This document shows, piece after piece, positions 7,385-12,714 of a stretch of DNA of 12,714 bases. The notes under the pieces are model-generated. The model was not told the DNA's origin. It saw only the letters and a program-made list of their open reading frames with translations, and did no database searches. Location of the stretch: positions 1 through 12,714 of the forward strand of contig SIAZ01000092.1 of NCBI GenBank assembly GCA_009695405.1, written 5' to 3'. Each line of letters opens with the position of its first letter. Position 1 is the first letter of the stretch. The translations under genes and the position numbers were made by a program. The stretch comes from Pedosphaera sp. (lineage in GTDB: Bacteria; Verrucomicrobiota; Verrucomicrobiia; Limisphaerales; UBA9464).

Positions 7385-8575
7385 TCAATGAACGACGGCT
7401 GCGCCAGTGACTCCTTTGGACGCCCCCAGTTTGGCTCCTAATTTAACCCCATTCGTTGGGGTCCCCCCTTTTTTAGTCGCTGCCGGTAAATCTTTAGAAT
7501 GGTCCTCCAGAGAGATTTCATCGCCTGCAGCCAATCCTTTGATCACCTCTGCAAAAAAGTAATCACTGACCCCGATCCGAATCGGTTGACGTTCCCAAAT
7601 TCCGTCTTTTTTCAACCAAACGTACCGTTCAATCTGCCGTGTTTCTTGGTTTGTCTCAGTGAAAATACCCGCCAAAGGCGCGGCTACCACATTATCGACA
7701 CTTGCCACCGGAATCGAAATGTTGGCGGTCATACCCGGCCTCACTTTTTTATCCACATCTTTCAGAATGATGCGGGCACCAAAGCCTCGGATATTGTTCT
7801 TCAAAGTTGACTGTGGTGCTACTCTTTCCACCTTGCCGGTGATCTTAAACCCTTGGATTGCCTCGATCATCACATCCACTTGCTGCCCAATTTGCAACCG
7901 AGTGACATCGGCCTGATTCACGTGCGCACTAATAATCAGATCGTTCAAATTGGCGATTGTCAGAATCTCCGTACCCGAATTGAAGCCCCCGGAACCTGAC
8001 ACCGCTTGCCCTACCGAAATGGGACGCGTCAAAACCGTGGCATCGAAGGGCGCTGCAACCACCGTCTTCAGCAGTCGGTCTGAAATCAAATCAAAGGACT
8101 TTTGACGTAATGCCAATTCGTTCTTAGCTAGGTCCAGTTTGGTTTTGACGTCTTCAAAGAGTTCCTGAGCAATTAACTTGTTCTGAAAGAGTTCTTCCGA
8201 GCGCTTAAAATCGCGTTCAGCTTGGGTGAGTTGAAGACGGGATCGCTCGACACTTTTTTCTTCCTGCTGCCGCTGAGTTTGGAGCTCACGATCATCCAAT
8301 TTAAAGAGCATTTGGCCCAATTTGACAGAATCACCCACATCGACAGGTAATTCTTCAATTTTTCCATTCACCTCAGGTCGTACACTCACCTGCTCCGCCG
8401 GCCCAATATCACCCGCTGCATTTACCGCAAAACGAATGTTTCGAGTTTCAATAATCGCCGTATCTGCCTTCCTCACCGCCACCGTTGACAGTGCTTCGGT
8501 TGACTTCTGCTTCCAGTAATAAAGTCCCCCCGACAAAATTCCTCCTAACAGTAAAAATGTAGTCAATAATTTCAT
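7385..8575 (-). CDS. MacA-like periplasmic adaptor (membrane fusion protein)
   Basis: Adaptor of 396 residues linking the inner-membrane ABC permeases to an outer-membrane channel across the periplasm. Residues 1-20 form a membrane anchor or uncleaved signal (LLTTFLLLGGILSGGLYY). The first lipoyl half follows at about 58-95 (GDIGPAEQVSVRPEVNGKIEELPVDVGDSV region), then a helical hairpin at about 96-167 rich in E, Q, K and L, the second lipoyl half at about 168-192 (VVAAPFDATVLTRPISVGQAV region), a beta-barrel at about 210-290 (KVRPGMTANISI) and a membrane-proximal domain ending in a Gly/Lys-rich low-complexity tail. No N-terminal lipobox is seen. GGAG sits 5 nt before the ATG, the best ribosome site of the operon. 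First gene of the exporter operon; no TolC-like gene is in the window. Confidence 0.92.
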   Translation of the reverse strand: MKLLTTFLLLGGILSGGLYYWKQKSTEALSTVAVRKADTAIIETRNIRFAVNAAGDIGPAEQVSVRPEVNGKIEELPVDVGDSVKLGQMLFKLDDRELQTQRQQEEKSVERSRLQLTQAERDFKRSEELFQNKLIAQELFEDVKTKLDLAKNELALRQKSFDLISDRLLKTVVAAPFDATVLTRPISVGQAVSGSGGFNSGTEILTIANLNDLIISAHVNQADVTRLQIGQQVDVMIEAIQGFKITGKVERVAPQSTLKNNIRGFGARIILKDVDKKVRPGMTANISIPVASVDNVVAAPLAGIFTETNQETRQIERYVWLKKDGIWERQPIRIGVSDYFFAEVIKGLAAGDEISLEDHSKDLPAATKKGGTPTNGVKLGAKLGASKGVTGAAVVH

Positions 8576-8601
8576 TCAAACTCCAAAACGTGACATAAAT
8601 A

Positions 8602-8615
8602 GTACGAACACGTAC
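8602..8615. promoter_or_regulatory. Inverted repeat, candidate operator of the exporter operon
   Basis: A perfect repeat GTACG-AACA-CGTAC lies in the 105-bp gap between the divergent adaptor and M48 protease starts, 27 bp upstream of the adaptor ATG. The ACGnnnnCGT core resembles sites bound by TetR-family repressors, which often control efflux operons. On the minus strand a TACTAT that could serve as a -10 element directly adjoins it. No regulator gene is nearby. Binding and family are inference. Confidence 0.35.
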
Positions 8616-8680
8616 GCTTTAACCCTCCAAGACAGACCCAATCTATTGGAACCGCCCATAACGAACCCTCAGCGACGATC

Positions 8681-9967
8681 ATGACCTCATCTCAATTCAT
8701 TCTTTCTTTGTGTCTCGGGCTACTCGTCCTGCGTTGGTTGGCCGCCACCGCTCTATCGAACCTCAATAAACGCCATGTTCAAGCCCATGCAAACCGCATT
8801 CCTCGAGAGTGCGAGGAAATAATGGATCCCCCAACTTATGCTCGTTCGGTCGAATACACGTTGGCCAAAGCGCGCTTCGGTAGTCTCGAGGATAATGTCT
8901 CAACGGCGATCATCATCGCAGTGCTCTGTCTTAAATTCTTACCTTGGAGCCAGTCGGTTTGGACTCAATCCTTTGGCTCGGGCGCTTGGGCGGGTGCGGG
9001 TTGGCTTATCGCGGTTGGCATGATTCTTTCCCTCCCCGATATTCCCTTCTCGTGGTGGTCCCAATTCCGATTGGAGGATCGATTTGGCTTCAATAGAGGC
9101 ACACCACGACTTTGGATTCTCGATCGTATCAAAATGCTGGCACTCGCTCTTCTTATTGCCACGCCATTGTTGGCTCTAATTCTTGATCTCACTCGCCGAA
9201 TCGGACCGCTCTGGTGGCTCTGGGCTTGGGCTCTTCTTATCGGTTTTCAACTTTTGATGATGATCGTTGCACCTATTTTTATTCTGCCGCTTTTTAATAA
9301 ATTTACCCCCCTTCCCGACGGCTCCTTACGCGATCGCCTGATTCGCCTCGGGCAACGTACCGGTTTTACTGCAAAAACAATCCAAGTCGTCGACGGCAGT
9401 AAACGCTCCGGTCATTCTAATGCCTACTTTACTGGGTTCGGACGCTTCCGCAAAATCGTGCTGTTTGACACCTTGATTTCTCAACTAACGGAATCCGAAC
9501 TGGAAGCGGTCTTGGCCCATGAAATCGGACACTACAAACGGGGGCATCTCCCTCGGATGCTCGCCTGGAGTACCCTCAGCCTTCTTGCTTCTTTCGCTCT
9601 GATCGGTTGGCTTGCTGAGCGTCCGGAATTACTCCTCGCCTTCGGCTTTCAAGCCAATGCTGGATTTGCTCCAGTTCTACTCCTCTTCGGGCTCCTCAGT
9701 GGGGCCTTCACTTTTTGGTTCTCGCCATTAACTCATTTTTGGTCGCGTAAACACGAGTATGAAGCCGATGCCTACGCAGTTGCCGCCGTAGGAGGACCAT
9801 CCGCTCTGTCGGGCGCGTTACGAAAGTTGCACGAAAAAAACTTATCGAACCTGACTCCACATCCTTTATTCAGTGCCTTCCATTACTCGCACCCTACCTT
9901 GGTTGAACGTGAACACTCTATGAGCAGGGGATTCTCTGCATCACCATCAACCTCCACCCCAACCTAA
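8681..9967 (+). CDS. M48-family membrane metalloprotease, Ste24/CAAX protease type
   Basis: Integral membrane zinc endopeptidase of 428 residues, the size of eukaryotic Ste24 and its bacterial homologues. The N-terminal M48_N part shows VEYTLAKARFG (57-67), DIPFSWWSQFRLEDRFGFN (120-138) and PIFILPLFNKFTPLPDG (198-214), all hallmarks of this branch. The zinc motif HEIGH is at 280-284, and the third ligand, Glu361, lies in EYEADAYA, so the enzyme appears catalytically intact. Hydrophobic helices occur near 5-24, 73-88, 103-120, 152-170, 178-202, 294-314 and 328-350. Bacteria lack farnesylated CaaX proteins, so it more likely serves membrane-protein quality control or peptide processing; that is inference. 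Transcribed away from the exporter operon; no clear Shine-Dalgarno before the ATG. Confidence 0.93.
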   Translation: MTSSQFILSLCLGLLVLRWLAATALSNLNKRHVQAHANRIPRECEEIMDPPTYARSVEYTLAKARFGSLEDNVSTAIIIAVLCLKFLPWSQSVWTQSFGSGAWAGAGWLIAVGMILSLPDIPFSWWSQFRLEDRFGFNRGTPRLWILDRIKMLALALLIATPLLALILDLTRRIGPLWWLWAWALLIGFQLLMMIVAPIFILPLFNKFTPLPDGSLRDRLIRLGQRTGFTAKTIQVVDGSKRSGHSNAYFTGFGRFRKIVLFDTLISQLTESELEAVLAHEIGHYKRGHLPRMLAWSTLSLLASFALIGWLAERPELLLAFGFQANAGFAPVLLLFGLLSGAFTFWFSPLTHFWSRKHEYEADAYAVAAVGGPSALSGALRKLHEKNLSNLTPHPLFSAFHYSHPTLVEREHSMSRGFSASPSTSTPT

Positions 9968-9991
9968 TTCGCTTAAGCATCTCGTAAAATA

Positions 9992-10134
9992 AGTTGGGCT
10001 CACAAAAATAGAAAAAATCGAACAGCAAAAATAAGAAATCTCAACGCACTGAAAACAAAGATCCCCCTCTTTATTAGAGAATTAACCTGCGATTTAGTGT
10101 GACAAAAACCAAGCCGCGCAGCTTACGCCCAACT
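9992..10134. repeat. 8-bp inverted repeats framing an AT-rich spacer
   Basis: AGTTGGGC (9992-9999) and its exact complement GCCCAACT (10127-10134) frame about 140 bp of A-rich sequence between the convergent M48 and MFS genes. The interior has no ORF. It could be a remnant of a small mobile element or chance pairing; 8 bp is short and no target duplication is evident. Confidence 0.25.
10103..10124 (-). terminator. Weak rho-independent terminator after the MFS gene
   Basis: On the minus strand, about 17 bp past the MFS stop, AAGC and GCTT pair over a 6-nt loop (10124 down to 10111), followed by GG and a run of five T. The stem is short, so this is tentative. It is correctly placed for transcription arriving from the MFS transporter gene. 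Confidence 0.3.
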
Positions 10135-10140
10135 CAGTGT

Positions 10141-11376
10141 CTAATGACTCGCCTTTGCCTCTACTTTTTTAAGCGGGTCGCGGAAGAAAATGAGGAAGAA
10201 ACCTAGGACCAAAGCAGCACCAATACTCGGAATCATCCAGATTCCCTTCCAGTCGTAATTCAGTCCATTAACTGGCAGGTCGAGGTGATAGGCTTTCAGT
10301 GCTTTGCCCGCTAAAAATGTCCCTGCAAAGGAACCCACACCCCATAAAATGAAGGCGATGAAACCCTGTGCCGCTCCTCGAATTCGCTCGTTCGCTTGCT
10401 CATCAACGTAAAGTTGTCCGGCAATAAATAAGAAGTCATAGCACACACCATGCAGGAGAATCGCCGCGTAGATTAAGAGGTTTTGCTGATAAACCGCACT
10501 GACACTTTGGGTGAGTAAAAAATAACGAATTGCCCAACAGAGAATCCCGATAAAAAGGGTTTTTTTGTAGCCTAATTTGCGGAGAAAAAGCGGTAAGAGA
10601 AAAAGAAAAGCGACATCAGAAACCTGAGCTAAAGAGGTCTTTGCAGCCATCATATCCCACTTTAACTCAGTAAGATAAATCCCCAGCAAAACGAAATAAA
10701 AATACAGCGGTATACATATAAGGAAAAGGCATAGAATGAAGATCGCGAACGAAGGCTTCCGTAGCATCGCCAGTGCATCTAATCCTAAAATTTCACCGAG
10801 ACGAACTTGGCTACCGGTTTTTCGGGGGGGAGTATGCGGCAGGCTCAGGGAAAAGAGTCCAAACAAAATCGAGACGCAACCTGCGAGATAGAACTGAATG
10901 GAGGATTGTTCGCCCTTAACCCAACTTAGAACTACCAACCCGGCAATCCATCCGATGGCTGCAAGTATTTTGATCCGTGGAAAATCGGTCTTTGCGTGGG
11001 TCAAGTGATGAAGTGAAAGGGAATTGCCCAAAGCGAGTGTTGGTACAAAAAGGGCGCAATAAAGAATGAGCATCGGATAGAAGCTGCTAAAGTCGCGAAA
11101 GAGGGGAAGACACAGCAAAACCAGACCTCCTAAAATGCCCAGTACGGCTAAAATCTTTTCCGATGAAAAATAACGATCGGCAATTAATCCGACGAAAAAA
11201 GGTGAAATCATCGCGCCGATAGCAAAGGCACCATAAGCCGCTCCAATTTGTGCGCCATCGAACTTAAGTGACGTGGCTAGGTAACTGCCCAAACTCACAT
11301 ACCACGCCCCCCAAATGAAGTACTGCAGGAACATAAAGACCATCAACTTGATCTTAATTGCGGATTGATCAGACAT
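10141..11376 (-). CDS. MFS transporter, nucleoside:H+ symporter (NHS) family-like
   Basis: Inner-membrane protein of 411 residues with about 12 hydrophobic helices. It resembles the NupG/XapB family (Nuc_H_symport), seen in the opening KIKLMVFMFLQYFIWGAWYV (8-27), which contains the typical QYF-WG-W pattern, and in the loop after helix 2, GLIADRYFSSEKILA (63-77, with Asp67 and Arg68), the MFS motif A equivalent. PRIKILAAIGWIAG (133-146) is also characteristic. Family members import nucleosides with protons, but many bacterial relatives have unknown or sugar-like substrates, so the cargo is uncertain. A run of seven C in the coding strand (positions 10830-10824) encodes part of HTPPRK in the central cytoplasmic loop. 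Single gene, divergent from the apaG-like gene. No Shine-Dalgarno is seen. Confidence 0.88.
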   Translation of the reverse strand: MSDQSAIKIKLMVFMFLQYFIWGAWYVSLGSYLATSLKFDGAQIGAAYGAFAIGAMISPFFVGLIADRYFSSEKILAVLGILGGLVLLCLPLFRDFSSFYPMLILYCALFVPTLALGNSLSLHHLTHAKTDFPRIKILAAIGWIAGLVVLSWVKGEQSSIQFYLAGCVSILFGLFSLSLPHTPPRKTGSQVRLGEILGLDALAMLRKPSFAIFILCLFLICIPLYFYFVLLGIYLTELKWDMMAAKTSLAQVSDVAFLFLLPLFLRKLGYKKTLFIGILCWAIRYFLLTQSVSAVYQQNLLIYAAILLHGVCYDFLFIAGQLYVDEQANERIRGAAQGFIAFILWGVGSFAGTFLAGKALKAYHLDLPVNGLNYDWKGIWMIPSIGAALVLGFFLIFFRDPLKKVEAKASH

Positions 11377-11544
11377 ACAGGAAATGAGTTTAACGGTTAC
11401 AAATCAAAGGGAGCCGTTCGAAGATTAACTGGAAAATTATTTAGAGGACAGAAATAGATTCTGTCGACGAATCAGACTTTCGATTTTCAAATGAAATGCC
11501 TCTGACTTGTTATTCCAAATCAAACCAGTAAACTTCGACCCAAG
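11377..11544. other. Divergent intergenic region, MFS gene / apaG-like gene
   Basis: A 168-bp AT-rich spacer that must carry both promoters. A small inverted repeat, GATTC-TGTCGAC-GAATC, lies at 11457-11473, near the middle. I could not define -35/-10 elements with confidence. Confidence 0.35.
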
Positions 11545-11943
11545 ATGGAAAATCAAATTAGCCCCCTCGAATTACCTAGGCTCAGGGTTACCATTGATCG
11601 ACTTCTTTATCAGCGCCTAAACTCAGAGCAGTCTGACAAGCCTCATTCTTTCATCTACTCCATTTCTATTCACAATGATTCCGATGTTGCAGTGACTCTG
11701 AAAGGAAGGAAATGGGTGGTCACTCACGAGGACGATTCAGTCTTAGTGGTCGAGGGAGATGGGGTGATTGGTGAGACTCCTACCCTCGAACCGGGAACCA
11801 AATTTAGTTACAATAGTCGGCATATTATTGGCACGACTACCGCAACCGCCGAGGGTGCCTACTTGGGAATAGATAGTCTGAACCGCCGAGTGATGGTTCG
11901 GATTCCTAAATTTAAAATGGAAGTGCCGACCCTGAAGGATTGA
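11545..11943 (+). CDS. apaG: ApaG-domain protein
   Basis: A 132-residue protein that is essentially one ApaG domain (DUF525), a fibronectin-III-like beta sandwich. Visible hallmarks are FIYSISIHNDSD (36-47), RKWVVTHEDDS (55-65), VEGDGVIGETPTLEPGTKF (69-87) with the family's G-GV-GE-P-L-PG pattern, FSYNS (87-91) and the closing IPKFKMEVP (120-128). The segment TATAEGAYLG (99-108) replaces the usual G-M-G-Y pattern, so one conserved Gly-x-Met is lost. ApaG was linked to Co2+ resistance and Mg2+ efflux in enterics and resembles protein-binding modules; its biochemical role is not settled. The ATG has only a weak upstream CCAAG. No apaH or rsmA (ksgA), its usual enteric neighbours, is present here. 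Confidence 0.85.
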   Translation: MENQISPLELPRLRVTIDRLLYQRLNSEQSDKPHSFIYSISIHNDSDVAVTLKGRKWVVTHEDDSVLVVEGDGVIGETPTLEPGTKFSYNSRHIIGTTTATAEGAYLGIDSLNRRVMVRIPKFKMEVPTLKD

Positions 11944-12024
11944 GACTGGTGTACAAACTCCTCTCCTTTGGTCTGGAGCCAAGCACAAGCACAACTGAGA
12001 ATCACTCACCCTCTGTCAGGGAAA

Positions 12025-12669
12025 ATGACGCCACTCATCTCCTCTACAAAAAACCGCCTCTCTCAAAGATGGACTGGGCTACTCGTTGTTTTGGTGCTTC
12101 TTTCAGTCTGCTTTTTTATTAGACCGCAACAGTACCTCGCTCCGCTTCGCGAACGTTTGGTCAACTGGGGTCCTTGGGCCCCTGCCCTGTTTATTCTAAT
12201 CTATATCGTCGCCTGCATTTTTATGGTGCTAGGTTCGGCTCTCACTCTGGTCGCTGGCACCCTCTTCGGAATTACTCGCGGGACTTTGTACGTCTCTGCC
12301 GGCTCTACTCTCGGTGCCACTTTCTCTTTTCTCCTCAGTCGCTTCGCCTTGAGAAATTGGATTGAAAAACGTCTCGATCAGTCCCCCTCTTTTGCTGCCG
12401 TCGCTGATGCCGTGGCAATTGAAGGTTGGAAAAGCGTCTTCCTTCTCCGCCTCTCACCCGCCTTTCCCTTTAACTTTCTCAATTATGCCTTGGGGTTAAC
12501 TCGCGTCTCTTTTCATGACTACGTTCTAGCCTCTTGGTTAGGAATGCTGCCTGGGACTGTTCTCTGTGTGAGGTTGCTTCGATTTCTCGGACGGAGAGTA
12601 AGAGGAATCCTGTACCATGGAATCCATCATCAAAGACTCCCCTACAAAAACGCGCCGGAAGTTCGATAA
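12025..12669 (+). CDS. TVP38/TMEM64 (DedA-like, VTT-domain) membrane protein, C-terminus replaced by an IS
   Basis: Inner-membrane protein of the SNARE_assoc/VTT family, whose members are proposed lipid-handling proteins. From ATG 12025 (preceded by CAGGGA) the native part has about 180 residues: helix near 17-32, helix near 51-67, the re-entrant core GSALTLVAGTLFG (70-82) and GSTLGATFSFLLSR (93-106), then WKSVFLLRLSPAFPFNFLNY (135-154) and SWLGMLPGTVL (170-180), where the family pattern normally continues YVYLG. Instead, from codon 181 (position 12565) the frame reads into an insertion sequence, giving a basic tail, CVRLLRFLGRRVRG onwards, to a stop at 12669. The last transmembrane segment is therefore missing and the gene is probably non-functional. 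An upstream start at 11968 is open but adds 19 unlikely residues. It follows the apaG-like gene by 81 bp. Confidence 0.8.
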   Translation: MTPLISSTKNRLSQRWTGLLVVLVLLSVCFFIRPQQYLAPLRERLVNWGPWAPALFILIYIVACIFMVLGSALTLVAGTLFGITRGTLYVSAGSTLGATFSFLLSRFALRNWIEKRLDQSPSFAAVADAVAIEGWKSVFLLRLSPAFPFNFLNYALGLTRVSFHDYVLASWLGMLPGTVLCVRLLRFLGRRVRGILYHGIHHQRLPYKNAPEVR

Positions 12670-12714
12670 ATCGTTCAAATGCGAGGTCGTTCGCAACTGG
12701 TTATCGAGCGGTAA
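12565..12714 (+). mobile_element. IS3-type insertion sequence, 5' end (partial)
   Basis: The TVP38 protein similarity stops at codon 180, exactly where TGTGTGAGGTTGCTTCG begins, so I place the IS edge at about 12565. A 52-nt leader then runs to the transposase ATG at 12617, as usual for IS3-type elements. The end does not resemble that of the element at the left edge. The remaining part and the target duplication lie beyond the window. Confidence 0.6.
12617..12714 (+). CDS. IS3-type transposase OrfA, N-terminal fragment
   Basis: The first 32 complete codons of a gene cut by the right edge. The ATG at 12617 is preceded by AAGAGGA 9 nt upstream, a good ribosome binding site. The peptide contains TKTRRKFDKSFKCEVVRNWL, in which R-K-F-x-x-x-F-K-x-E-V-V matches the beginning of the helix-turn-helix OrfA found in IS3-family elements. 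It overlaps the out-of-frame tail of the interrupted TVP38 gene. The sequence differs from the transposase start at the left edge, so they are two distinct elements. Subgroup cannot be named from this length. Confidence 0.7.
   Translation, partial: MESIIKDSPTKTRRKFDKSFKCEVVRNWLSSG

Noticed and set aside
11457..11473. GATTC-TGTCGAC-GAATC as an operator for the MFS/apaG pair
   Set aside because: Five-base arms with a 7-base spacer are expected by chance at this scale and no promoter element adjoins it.
1..12714. Composite transposon carrying the whole segment
   Set aside because: The two IS ends and transposase starts differ, and the content is mostly housekeeping genes.

Overview
The window looks like a fragment of a Gram-negative bacterial chromosome, most probably from the Verrucomicrobiota. 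I infer this from the flavour of the proteins: the PurM N-terminus, a split MacAB-type exporter with two permeases, a full-length Ste24-type M48 protease, an NHS-family transporter and IS3-type transposases of kinds common in that phylum. No rRNA marker is present, so the placement is tentative. Base composition is roughly balanced, and I saw no tRNA, rRNA, CRISPR array or phage gene.

Layout. Positions 1-147 are the 5' end of an IS3-type element whose transposase reads out of the window to the left. Positions 148-640 hold no convincing gene, only a short open stretch and two tandem hairpins. rsmB (16S rRNA m5C methyltransferase) runs rightwards to 1927 and converges on a leftward operon, purM followed by two 77-residue two-helix membrane proteins. 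Upstream of purM lies a 325-bp gap with one doubtful coupled ORF. From 8575 down to 3822 runs a tight leftward four-gene operon for a MacAB-like efflux machine: adaptor, ATPase, permease A, permease B. A 105-bp divergent region with a perfect inverted repeat (candidate operator) separates it from a rightward Ste24/CAAX-type M48 membrane protease. Next come a leftward NHS-family MFS transporter (10141-11376), a divergent rightward apaG-like gene, and a TVP38/TMEM64 family membrane protein gene whose 3' end is replaced by a second, different IS3-type element. That element starts near 12565, with its transposase reading off the right edge.

How the parts fit. The rsmB, purM and apaG genes are housekeeping. 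The exporter operon is the one clear multi-protein machine: an inner-membrane ABC transporter built from one ATPase and two paralogous MacB/FtsX-type permeases, plus a periplasmic adaptor that would need a TolC-like channel encoded elsewhere. The two IS ends are unrelated and face outward, so they do not form a composite transposon. Repeated IS copies are a common reason for contigs to break, which may explain where this sequence ends.

I did not find a system that is clearly new. The items most worth following are the two-permease split exporter with basic Gly-rich periplasmic loops, the purM-linked small membrane proteins, the operator-like repeat, and the IS-truncated TVP38 gene.
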